64,000 nucleotides of DNA from Giardia muris (lineage: Eukaryota; Fornicata; Diplomonadida; Hexamitidae). Every line of letters starts with the position of its first letter. The stretch's first letter is position 1. The notes under the pieces were generated by a model that was given only the letters and a program-made list of their open reading frames with translations, was not told the origin of the DNA and ran no database searches. Below, piece by piece: positions 35,286 through 43,196 of this stretch. The stretch lies in contig CM016925.1 in NCBI GenBank assembly GCA_006247105.1, positions 124,001-188,000 of the forward strand, read 5' to 3'. The translations under genes were made by a program, and so were the position numbers.

Positions 35286-36344
35286 ATGATTGCTCGTTAT
35301 CAGTTGAAGAGTCTCCTTGGAAAGGGGTCTTCCGGAGGCGCCTGGCTGGCATATGACACGGATACCAATGAGTATGTGACGGTCAAAGAGATACTGCTCG
35401 GGCCTTTACGTGACTGTGATCGGGAACGAGCATATCGCGAGTGTGAGCTCCTAGCAGTTGCTCGACACCCGAACATAGTCGGGTATAGAGATCACTTCAT
35501 TCAGAATGGGACCTTATACCTTATACTCCAATATGCAGACCTGGGGGATCTACGGAAGTACAATTCAACCCGAAAACCATTGTCTGAAACTCTTATCATC
35601 CACATTTGCCGTGAGGTATTACGAGGCCTCAAGTACCTTCATGCACGGCGTATCATCCATCGGGATGTCAAGCCTGCGAATATCTTTCTGCAGACGGGTA
35701 ATACCCTTCCACATGTCCTTCTAGGAGACCTCGGTGTCGCCCGTATCCTAGATGGAAAGGAATATGCGGAGACGATTATCGGGACTCCATATTATCTCGC
35801 TCCAGAGGTCGTTCTTCATGAACCATACTCCGAGAAGTGCGATATCTGGGCATTGGGAGTAGTGATCTATGAACTGCTTGCTGGGACCGTTCCTTTCAAG
35901 GGCCGAACCCTTTTGGATGTTGCTCGTCGAATAACGAGTGGAGAGGTTCCGCCTCTTCCATCACCCGCCTCAGCTCTTGCTAGCGTTGTTGGAGAGATGT
36001 TGCAATGTAACCCTGAACGGAGACCATCTGCAAGCCAACTATTACTCCGGGAGGTCTTTACGGGTGAGAGGATACGAGCGCATAGCAAATCGCGACCACC
36101 CTATGAAGCCGAGTTTGTCATCCGTCTACGCCAGCTGCATGCACAAGCGGCACGTGCGGCGGGTCCGAATACGTTACGACAAGCGCTTGCGGAGATCGTC
36201 CCACGGATTGGGCCAATCCCAAGTGCGCCACAGATCTCTCAGCTAGTAGCGGAGCGGTTCGACGAAATGACTGCAGCCTATCACGCCGTTCGTACGTTTC
36301 TTCTAGGGTACGTTCAATACAAGATATTAGGGGAGATGATATGA
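35286..36344 (+). CDS. NEK-family protein kinase, catalytically intact
   Basis: Predicted 352 residues from ATG 35286; the codon used upstream for the longest frame is GTG. The glycine loop GKGSSGGAW is at 12-20. Lys34 is in VTVKE, HRDVKPAN at 125-132 supplies Asp127, the metal motif is DLG (148-150, common in NEKs), and the activation segment ends GTPYYLAPEV. All residues for catalysis are there, unlike many Giardia NEKs that are pseudokinases. NEKs act at flagella, basal bodies and mitosis. A helical tail of about 80 residues follows the kinase domain, with no ankyrin repeats. Confidence 0.92.
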   Translation: MIARYQLKSLLGKGSSGGAWLAYDTDTNEYVTVKEILLGPLRDCDRERAYRECELLAVARHPNIVGYRDHFIQNGTLYLILQYADLGDLRKYNSTRKPLSETLIIHICREVLRGLKYLHARRIIHRDVKPANIFLQTGNTLPHVLLGDLGVARILDGKEYAETIIGTPYYLAPEVVLHEPYSEKCDIWALGVVIYELLAGTVPFKGRTLLDVARRITSGEVPPLPSPASALASVVGEMLQCNPERRPSASQLLLREVFTGERIRAHSKSRPPYEAEFVIRLRQLHAQAARAAGPNTLRQALAEIVPRIGPIPSAPQISQLVAERFDEMTAAYHAVRTFLLGYVQYKILGEMI

Positions 36345-36779
36345 TCTCGATCAATGTCAGATTCTGATAGGAACTCTAAACAAGAACGATAGAGACTTGT
36401 GGGGCCTCACAGATGCAGATGTCTTTCTTGAAGAGGTCACGGCTCTTCCTCGAACTTTCAGTAACTCAACTTACAGAAGAATTAATCGCTACCTGATAAA
36501 GATCTGATAGCCAAGTCTATGAGTAACAAGCCTTCCCTTATGAGAGTAAATGAATGCACCGAGTGCTCCCATAAGCTTTTTATCTATTCACCATCTTTCT
36601 TGACGTCATCAAAGATATAAAAGAAGGAGCAGATTTGTGAACCATGAACGTTGATATCGACTATCACCATCAACCACCTACTACAGTCCCCTATGAGATG
36701 GTGATGGGTATGGATGAAGAAATCTAGCAGTTATTCTTCTATTTACTCACCTCTGTTCTATCTCCCTTAGAAGTCGGAA
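36345..36779. other. 435-bp gene-free interval
   Basis: The longest non-coding stretch in the window, A+T-rich compared with flanking genes, lying between two convergent genes. It holds an AGTAAAT poly(A)-type signal at 36545-36551 and a 23-codon chance frame near 36644. CTGA and RTGATG-like words occur but do not form a convincing box C/D pair. No tRNA fold is seen. It may hold long 3' ends or a structured RNA that I cannot recognise. Confidence 0.5.
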
Positions 36780-37430
36780 CTAGACGGCGACTAGTTGTAA
36801 TTGTCGCTCTTGCTCCACGACCATCAAGTCATAGATGTCTGAGGCCTCACCAAACGATTCCCAAGGCTGAACAAGGACAGCGCAGTTCCAGGCTCGTGTC
36901 ATCTCGAGCATGACCCGGTATGCCGCGTCAAGGCCTTGCAGGTAGGAGAGCGGGATACCCGCCTCACACTCACGCTTGCGGACATTTAGAATCCGGTCAA
37001 GACAGACCTCAGGCTGAACGTCAAGGTAAATAATAGCCGCGGGGAGAGGAAGACCAGCGAGGCCTTGCTCATATCTTTCGGTGTACCTCTTGAAACCCTC
37101 GTCGGAGATACTCCCATCATTGTGGGAGTTAAGAGCAAAAGCATAGTCTCCGAAAACAGATCGATCAAGTAAGACGCCCTTGCAGGTCTTAGCAGCCTCA
37201 ACGGCGGACTTGTACGTCTCAAGCCGGAGCTCAAAGAACCAAAGCTGCATCTCGAGTGCCCATCTCTTCGGATCTTCATAGAACCGCGCGAGGTACGGAT
37301 TCTCAGTGACGGGTTCGTAGAAGGCAGTAAGTCCGTACCGCTCGGCAAGCGTCTGGACCAGGGTCGTCTTCCCGGCGGCGATTCCACCCTCAAGGACGAA
37401 GATGTTGTGAGCGACGGCACCGAACTGCAT
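36780..37430 (-). CDS. Deoxynucleoside kinase
   Basis: A 216-residue dNK of the dCK/dGK/TK2 type that phosphorylates deoxynucleosides with ATP. The P-loop GGIAAGKTT is at 15-23, EPVTENPYL at 40-48 contributes to substrate binding, the DRS motif is at 90-92 (LLDRSVFGD), and the Arg-rich lid RKRECEAGIPL is near 151-161. Giardia lacks de novo purine and pyrimidine synthesis and ribonucleotide reductase, so such kinases are central to DNA precursor supply. Base specificity cannot be told by eye. The start is in CATAAAAAAGATG. It lies 18 bp after the MUS81-type gene on the same strand. Confidence 0.92.
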   Translation of the reverse strand: MQFGAVAHNIFVLEGGIAAGKTTLVQTLAERYGLTAFYEPVTENPYLARFYEDPKRWALEMQLWFFELRLETYKSAVEAAKTCKGVLLDRSVFGDYAFALNSHNDGSISDEGFKRYTERYEQGLAGLPLPAAIIYLDVQPEVCLDRILNVRKRECEAGIPLSYLQGLDAAYRVMLEMTRAWNCAVLVQPWESFGEASDIYDLMVVEQERQLQLVAV

Positions 37431-37448
37431 CTTTTTTATGTTCGCGGA

Positions 37449-38357
37449 TCAAAGAGGATGCGCCAACTCAGAAACCTCGGATGCGAAGTCTCGTTCGATT
37501 CCCAAGGCCTCTATTCGCATGCGGGCATAAGTGGGGCCCTTCTCCCTGAGTGTGGCACAGCTTGGGAACTCCCTAAGGAACGCATCGGCATGTGTTGCAT
37601 CGCGGTGTCTAAGGGCGGTTCGTATGAAGGTTTCCCATTCCGAAGAGGAAGCCACCTCTTGCATGGGGGTCATTTCTTTTGTATTTGGGCTCTGGGCTAG
37701 AAAGCTGTATACTTCCGAGTATAACATGGCGGTACCATCTGGAGTTGAGGTATGAACCACTGAGGTTCCTTTAGGAAGCCTTCGCATTAAGAGTTGGAGT
37801 AGGTCTGGACGGTTGAGAACAGCTGATTGGCAATCCTCGAGCAAAAGGGTATAAGGATGATCATAGTCTGACTCCTCCTTCTCCTTCTTACTCAGAGCTT
37901 GTCGATATAGACGCCCATCGCTCAAGGACAAAGCTAAGTCACTAATGGTCTTCCTTTCGGCAGTCCAAAGACACTTCTGTCCAGCCCTGATCGTACAATC
38001 GCCTCGTTGTAGTTTCACCACTTTGGTATGCTCCTTAACGTCATCCGCCATTCGATCGCGGTATCCAGCTTCGCCTCTACAATCCAGGTACATGGTCACC
38101 TCCCTGGTTCCCTCCTCCTTGATAGTGGTAGTTGCAGGAACGTCTCTCCTTTCCTTATATAGCCGTACAGCCGTGAAGAGACAAGATTGAAGTTCGAGTT
38201 CCTGTTGAGACCTAGTCGAGAAAAGAGGAATGGCCGCCTCGATTCCTACCAAGGAACCATCGTTCTTCAATGCCTCCTTCAAGATCCGTAGGATGTTCCG
38301 TGGGATAACCACTCCTATCTCCCTTGCGTATTGACGCAGGAAAGTAAGAAAATTCAT
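37449..38357 (-). CDS. MUS81: MUS81-type ERCC4 endonuclease
   Basis: Predicted 302 residues. The ERCC4 nuclease signature is intact: LDCRGE (91-96), GD (119-120), and ERKTISD (134-140), followed by LSLSDGRLYRQ, as in MUS81 and XPF. MUS81 cuts branched DNA (flaps and replication forks) with an EME1 partner. The protein is short: there is no obvious helix-hairpin-helix pair at the C-terminus, and the N-terminus has only about 85 residues before the nuclease. It may depend on a partner or be a minimal form. An XPF- or EME1-like role is the alternative, though EME1 lacks the active site. Its ATG lies 2 bp from that of DRC8. Confidence 0.78.
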   Translation of the reverse strand: MNFLTFLRQYAREIGVVIPRNILRILKEALKNDGSLVGIEAAIPLFSTRSQQELELQSCLFTAVRLYKERRDVPATTTIKEEGTREVTMYLDCRGEAGYRDRMADDVKEHTKVVKLQRGDCTIRAGQKCLWTAERKTISDLALSLSDGRLYRQALSKKEKEESDYDHPYTLLLEDCQSAVLNRPDLLQLLMRRLPKGTSVVHTSTPDGTAMLYSEVYSFLAQSPNTKEMTPMQEVASSSEWETFIRTALRHRDATHADAFLREFPSCATLREKGPTYARMRIEALGIERDFASEVSELAHPL

Positions 38358-38364
38358 ATATGAA
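38353..38364. promoter_or_regulatory. Palindromic bidirectional start, codons 2 bp apart
   Basis: The 12-bp perfect palindrome TTCATATATGAA contains the minus-strand ATG of the MUS81-type gene (38355-38357) and the plus-strand ATG of DRC8 (38360-38362) with only AT between. Both transcripts must start within or extremely near this element, so the rest of each promoter overlaps the other gene's coding sequence. Confidence 0.6.
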
Positions 38365-38848
38365 TGCCCTTTCCAAATACTCCCAGACCCTGATCCGGAC
38401 GATCACGAACCTCTTCGATGTCTTCGATACCGAGAAGAACGGGACGATTGACGTCCGGGAGGTCGGCACGGTCCTACGCTCTCTAGGAGTTTACCCCTCA
38501 GAAGCTCAACTTCATGCAATCATCTTGGAGATGCAACAAGACGAGCCATCGATGTTCGTCTCACGAGATGCCTTCCTTGCCGTCGCTTGCCGCGTAATTA
38601 GTAATTCCGAAGTCATTGGTCCATCACCAGATGAACTGAATCGTGCCTTTCTTGTCTTAGACCCAAACAACACAGGCTTCTTGGATGTGGAGCAATTACG
38701 AGCGCATCTCACGGCGGCTGGAGAGCGCCTTAGCGCGGAGGAGGCCGAGAACTTCATCACGTTCGCCACCGACACGGAGACTGGGCTCATCGATTGGCGC
38801 TCCTACCTTGCCGCCGTTACGGACATTCTATGGCAAAGCACCGAGTAA
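38360..38848 (+). CDS. DRC8: Nexin-dynein regulatory complex subunit 8 (EFCAB2-like)
   Basis: A 162-residue EF-hand protein. The order TVLRSLGVYPSEAQLH, EPSMFVSRDAFLAV, LNRAFLVLDPNNTGFL and AGERLSAEEAENF follows DRC8/EFCAB2 closely (RSLGCxPTExEL, RAFEVLDP..RGFL, GEPFSxEEM). The first calcium loop DTEKNGTIDVRE is complete. The second (DPNNTGFLDVEQ) has Gln at position 12, so binding may be weak. DRC8 is part of the link between outer doublet microtubules that controls flagellar bending. Its stop is buried in AGTAAAT (38844-38850), a poly(A) signal. Generic centrin or calmodulin relatives are less likely given the specific spacing. Confidence 0.77.
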   Translation: MNALSKYSQTLIRTITNLFDVFDTEKNGTIDVREVGTVLRSLGVYPSEAQLHAIILEMQQDEPSMFVSRDAFLAVACRVISNSEVIGPSPDELNRAFLVLDPNNTGFLDVEQLRAHLTAAGERLSAEEAENFITFATDTETGLIDWRSYLAAVTDILWQSTE

Positions 38849-38850
38849 AT
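38844..38850 (+). terminator. Poly(A) signal AGTAAAT overlapping the DRC8 stop
   Basis: The TAA stop (38846-38848) is the core of AGTAAAT, a full match to AGTRAAY. Overlap of stop and poly(A) signal is known for Giardia genes. Confidence 0.7.
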
Positions 38851-38891
38851 GATACAAGAAGAAGAATTTTCATATCTAAGAAGGGCTTGCA

Positions 38892-40463
38892 ATGCTTGCC
38901 GCCTACGAGCACATCTGTGGCACGGAACATCAGCCCCCAAACCCGGGAGTCATACACCAGCTACGGTCCTTTTCGGGCGCCCTAGTTCTTCAAGGACTCA
39001 GCTATAAGGAATGCCGCCCGATTCTCAAGACATTACTGATGTATTCATCGCAACTTCAACAGCTTCTACTTTCACGCCTTGATCTCAGTAGCTTGGGCTC
39101 GACGTTGGCCTCCTGTCTCACCTATGCCAATAACCTTCAAGGACTAAGCTTCGCTGACTGTCACTTTGGACCACAAGAGTTGGTCCATTGTGTCTTCGAG
39201 ACCATAGTCGAGACCAGCTTGACATCTCTATCAATCACGGGGTGTAAGCTCACCGATAGAGATCTAATCAGCTTCTCACATATTCTCAATCAATTACCGG
39301 CAATAACTAGTCTGTCCTTCGCCCACAATGCGATTAAGGAGCGGTCTCTTAAAGCCTTGCTTGACGCCCTTGATGGGAGGGCATTAACCACGTTAGATCT
39401 ACGCTCCTGTAATCTTGGATCGACATCTGGACAATACATCCTGGAGTATCTCAAACGATACCCTGGTAGTCTTCAGTCCTTACTTGTAACCAATAACAAC
39501 TTCAATGCCGAGCTTTCTGCTCAAATACAACAGCAAGTGGAAAAGGGAAAGAGGTATGTGGCCTTAGCGAAGCTTGAAGAAAGCCTTTGTTCAAGCCTTC
39601 ATTCCATTGACTCTCAACCGGAGTCGGATGGGTTGCATCCGATTAGTTATCCGCATCTGGGAGGGAGCCTTATGCAAAGCGGTCTTCTTGATGAGAAACC
39701 GACTAAGCTAGGGAAGCTGACGAGTCAAGCCGATATGCCTTCCGAGTTGAGGAAGTATTTGGACATGTTATTCGGAACTGCCACAGCTACCTTCGTCTTC
39801 GACCCGGAGACGTTCAAGTGGGATTATTCCATCGAATTAGTGGCATGTCAAAAGATCATTATGGAATGCCAAGCGGCAGGAAGGCCTTTGGGACTCTCTG
39901 ATCTTTCAGCCTTCTTAGAACGACTACAACAGATCCAAAAAGGTATTCACATATATAACTCAGTCCTTCGATGGGATGCCGAACAAAGGTCTCTGGCTAA
40001 GCGTGCACTTGAAGCCGAGCTTCAGGGCTTGTATGGGGAGATCAATGAGAAGAATGTTTCCATCATTTCCTTGGAGGAACGTACGGAACAATTACGGGAG
40101 CAGATCGTGGATAGTAACAAGGAGCTTCAACTCCTACAACAGAAGACTCATGAAGTAACACCAGAGGAGAACTTAGCATTCGCGGACCTGGAGAAGGTGG
40201 AGCAAAGGTTGAACTCTATGCGCGAGAAATGTGAAGAAGCAACGAAGGAGGTGACCTTATTAAAGGAGCATCTTCATACCGCTCAGAAGAGATTAGATGA
40301 GCAGAGAGGGCAAATACACGATAAGAGTCTGGCAATGTATAGCCATTTGCCACGACTGTTACAGGCTAGAGCGGGGTATCAAGGGCATTTGGATAGACTT
40401 TTGACGAGGACGAGTGGAGAGGTAGAAAGGCTTACTGCAGAGCTTGCGGGCTTGATGGAGTGA
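38892..40463 (+). CDS. Leucine-rich repeat and coiled-coil protein
   Basis: Predicted 523 residues. Residues 30-210 hold about six ribonuclease-inhibitor-type LRRs (LTSLSITGCKLTDRDL, ITSLSFAHNAIKERSL, LTTLDLRSCNLGSTSG). After a linker, residues 345-520 are a long coiled coil (LEERTEQLREQIVDSNKEL). LRR plus coiled coil in tandem with DRC8 suggests a flagellar role; DRC5/TCTE1 of the same complex is an LRR protein, but I do not see enough to claim orthology. The gene ends GAGTGAAGT, close to an AGTRAAY signal. Confidence 0.75.
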   Translation: MLAAYEHICGTEHQPPNPGVIHQLRSFSGALVLQGLSYKECRPILKTLLMYSSQLQQLLLSRLDLSSLGSTLASCLTYANNLQGLSFADCHFGPQELVHCVFETIVETSLTSLSITGCKLTDRDLISFSHILNQLPAITSLSFAHNAIKERSLKALLDALDGRALTTLDLRSCNLGSTSGQYILEYLKRYPGSLQSLLVTNNNFNAELSAQIQQQVEKGKRYVALAKLEESLCSSLHSIDSQPESDGLHPISYPHLGGSLMQSGLLDEKPTKLGKLTSQADMPSELRKYLDMLFGTATATFVFDPETFKWDYSIELVACQKIIMECQAAGRPLGLSDLSAFLERLQQIQKGIHIYNSVLRWDAEQRSLAKRALEAELQGLYGEINEKNVSIISLEERTEQLREQIVDSNKELQLLQQKTHEVTPEENLAFADLEKVEQRLNSMREKCEEATKEVTLLKEHLHTAQKRLDEQRGQIHDKSLAMYSHLPRLLQARAGYQGHLDRLLTRTSGEVERLTAELAGLME

Positions 40464-40536
40464 AGTTCCGGAAAGGAGGAGAGTGCCGTTTATCCCCCAT
40501 TTCTATGATCAATTCTTGTAACATAAATTGTAGGAG

Positions 40537-42222
40537 ATGTCAGAAATCTCACCTTCCCTCAAGGCCGCCAGGGATGAAGCAGCGATATCACAGGGCACAC
40601 GGCCAACTTCTCTACAGAACGTCCATAGCATCCTTGATGATCAAGTCATTTCTAACACTCAAATTACACACCCAGACCTACCCCTAGGAGATGATGGTAG
40701 CGAGGAGTATAGACGCCTGGGGAAGGGGCATCCATTCAAGACCCTAGTAGTCCAGTCATTAGGCCCCTTGATGTTCAACTTCTTCACAGCATTGAATACA
40801 ATGATCATTTCCGTCTATGTGACTAAAGCGTTGCCAAATGCCAACGCAGCACTCTCGGCAATTACAATAGCGAACATCCCTGAGTGCATCGCTAACGCCT
40901 TTGCTTGGGCCCTCTTTATAGGCTGTTCTTGTACTGTGGGAAGATACCTTGGTGCTGGTGATGTACGAAGTGCACAAGCAGCCGCCATTCATGCCTTTGT
41001 TCTGGGGTTATCAGGGAGTGTTGGGTTACTTCTCATCTTACTTTTTACCGTCAAACCTTTACTTAGATCGACATCAAGTGAGGAATACTCCGCGGATATC
41101 CTTGACCTTGCTCTAAGGTATATCGTCGTCCTCATTTTCGCAGTTCCTGTCACAACGGTCTACTTCTCCTTGACGGGGATTGCCGCAGGTTCTGGAATGG
41201 TAACTCTTGTTACGGTCATGGCGGTCTTGGAGATCGTCTTGACCCTTGGGCTTTTCTGTCCTCTGTATCTCTTTGCGGTGAAGCCCTTGGGTATAGCTGG
41301 GGCAAGCTTGGGAATAGTGACGACGCGTCTCTTACTCTCTTGTGTGTACCTCTGGTTCTATATCAAGAAGATGACAGTCCGTATGAACTGGAAACTAATC
41401 TGCGAGTACAGGACGACGAAGTTCATTCGAGAGGTGCTTTCCGTTGGGGTCATTGACATGATCAGCTCCCTAAGCGCAACGGTCATCCTTGGAATCATTT
41501 CTTCCTTCATTGCACAATTGGGGACTGGTTATGCAAGGACATACTATAAAGACTCGACTCAGGAGGAGCAGAAGGGGATATATGAAGAGGTGATTGCCGC
41601 TTGGGGCTGTCTAAATCGTGTGTACTCCATGGCTGTCATGATCAGTTTCGGGATTACTGGGGGGTACTTACCAGCAGCCTCATATGCGCTTGGGCGCAAG
41701 CATTATCGTCGTTTCATCCAGCTCACCTGGTATTGCTTCGCGTACGACTGTACCGCGCTCCTTCTTTTCAGTATCATCTTCATCATCGTGATTCCATGGT
41801 TCTGCAAGGTGTTCAGTAACACAAACACGTATGTCGACCTCTCGATCAGCACCGTCAGGATCATGCTTGCAACGGGCGTCATCCTACCCTTTCAGTTCAT
41901 TATAACCACCATTTGCCAAGCGTGTCTCATGACCCTCGTCGGGATCATTCTCGGGCTAACCACTCAAGTGGCACTCCTTCCTCTCAGCTTCATCATAATC
42001 TTCTACGCGTGCAGACACTTCATCGCCCCGAACGTCAAGCTCCGCATAAACCTGAACATGCTGGCCTTTACCTTCAATGATGTCCTTTCCGCCATCATCA
42101 GCATGGGCGTCTGGTGCGTCCCGATGCGGAAGTACAAGCGGCTGGCAGCGGAGCAGGAGGCGCTCCAGGGGAATGCTAGCTTCATCCCTACCTCCCAGAT
42201 ATCGCATTCGCCACCTGCGTGA
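40537..42222 (+). CDS. MATE-family multidrug/toxin efflux transporter
   Basis: Predicted 561 residues with about twelve hydrophobic helices in two six-helix halves. The first half opens with VQSLGPLMFNFFTALNTMIISV and contains a conserved MATE-like stretch around ANAFAWALFIGCSCTVGRYLGAG. Helices such as ILLFTVKPLL, LRYIVVLIFAVPVTTVYFSL and MAVMISFGITGGYLPAASYALG follow family spacing. MATE proteins export cationic drugs or metabolites by Na+ or H+ antiport. A disordered 65-residue N-terminal arm precedes the first helix. It overlaps the convergent pseudokinase by 35 bp. The substrate cannot be inferred. Confidence 0.87.
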   Translation: MSEISPSLKAARDEAAISQGTRPTSLQNVHSILDDQVISNTQITHPDLPLGDDGSEEYRRLGKGHPFKTLVVQSLGPLMFNFFTALNTMIISVYVTKALPNANAALSAITIANIPECIANAFAWALFIGCSCTVGRYLGAGDVRSAQAAAIHAFVLGLSGSVGLLLILLFTVKPLLRSTSSEEYSADILDLALRYIVVLIFAVPVTTVYFSLTGIAAGSGMVTLVTVMAVLEIVLTLGLFCPLYLFAVKPLGIAGASLGIVTTRLLLSCVYLWFYIKKMTVRMNWKLICEYRTTKFIREVLSVGVIDMISSLSATVILGIISSFIAQLGTGYARTYYKDSTQEEQKGIYEEVIAAWGCLNRVYSMAVMISFGITGGYLPAASYALGRKHYRRFIQLTWYCFAYDCTALLLFSIIFIIVIPWFCKVFSNTNTYVDLSISTVRIMLATGVILPFQFIITTICQACLMTLVGIILGLTTQVALLPLSFIIIFYACRHFIAPNVKLRINLNMLAFTFNDVLSAIISMGVWCVPMRKYKRLAAEQEALQGNASFIPTSQISHSPPA

Positions 42223-43045
42223 TCTTCAGGAGCTGGGTGACCGTCGGCCTCTTCTTGTCATCCATCGTGAGCATCGAGTTGACCGTATCGACGAGCTTCT
42301 TGCTGTAGTGAGGGATGAAGAGGGGGAGCTGGATCTTCTCAAGTGCGGTCATTGGGAAGTCGGGCTCGTCATCGAGCAGGACCTTTTTCGTAAGAAGCTC
42401 GTACATCGTACAGCCCAGCTCGAAAATGTCGACCGCGCACGTGTAAACGTCCTGGTTGACAACCTCGGGCGGATAGTATTGAAGAGTCCCTTGAATGTAC
42501 TCGACCTTGCCTTCGGATGGGAGAAGATCTCTTGCCCAACCGATGTCGAGTAGCTTGCAGGTACCCTCACCAGTCAGGAAGATACGACGAGGAAGGACGT
42601 AACGGTGAATGATCGATCTAGAAACCCTTCGACTTAAGTCCTTAAACGGCTCGAAATAATGGAGCTGAGATATGCCCTGGAGGATGCATGCCATAAGACG
42701 CCAGCACTCCTCTTCGGGAACGAACTGATCCTCATCTAGGCCATATATGTAGTCGTGGAGAGATCCAAGAGGGAGGGGCTCGGTGATGACCGAGATTCGC
42801 TTCAGCTTCGGCTCGTACGTCGCGGCTACAACCTTCGCGAAGAAGGGAGAATCCACCTGGGTCGCAAGTGTGACCTCCTCGATACACCTATCGACCGCCT
42901 TTGTCGTGTAATCCTTCAGAAGGATCTGGCGGCAGAGATACTGCTCCCCGGTGGCGTTCTCGGCCACCTCGACGAGACGCTGGTACTCAGTCTCCTCAAG
43001 GACGCGGGTCTCGGTGTACCTGTCCGCATAGCAGAAGGACTCCAT
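42188..43045 (-). CDS. NEK-like pseudokinase
   Basis: Predicted 285 residues from ATG 43045 in CCAAAAAAAGATGG. The kinase fold is recognisable from the helix WRLMACILQGISQLHYF, the IFL strand after the catalytic loop, LLDIG and GTLQYYPPEVV. Key residues are lost: the ATP lysine is Arg39 (YLCRQI), and the catalytic loop is HRYVLPRR (147-154), so Asp is Tyr, the loop lysine is Leu, and Asn is Arg. DIG (167-169) is retained. It can hardly transfer phosphate, so a scaffolding or allosteric role is likely, as for the many inactive NEKs of Giardia. It is head to head with a second pseudokinase gene and overlaps the MATE gene tail. Confidence 0.82.
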   Translation of the reverse strand: MESFCYADRYTETRVLEETEYQRLVEVAENATGEQYLCRQILLKDYTTKAVDRCIEEVTLATQVDSPFFAKVVAATYEPKLKRISVITEPLPLGSLHDYIYGLDEDQFVPEEECWRLMACILQGISQLHYFEPFKDLSRRVSRSIIHRYVLPRRIFLTGEGTCKLLDIGWARDLLPSEGKVEYIQGTLQYYPPEVVNQDVYTCAVDIFELGCTMYELLTKKVLLDDEPDFPMTALEKIQLPLFIPHYSKKLVDTVNSMLTMDDKKRPTVTQLLKITQVANAISGR

Positions 43046-43196
43046 CTTTTTTTGGCGCACTCATACACAACGCTTCAGTCCTGACGTCCCAGAGGTTTTG
43101 TATGGCTTGTTCATGCAGTGGGAGCACCTAGGTGATGGAGAGAACCTTCCATCTTTGAGTAGGAGCCGTTCGGAGAGATCTCAGGCCCAAAAAAAC

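Noticed and set aside
36345..36779. Box C/D snoRNA in the gene-free interval
   Set aside because: CTGA and RTGATG-like words occur, but none lie at proper spacing with a terminal stem.
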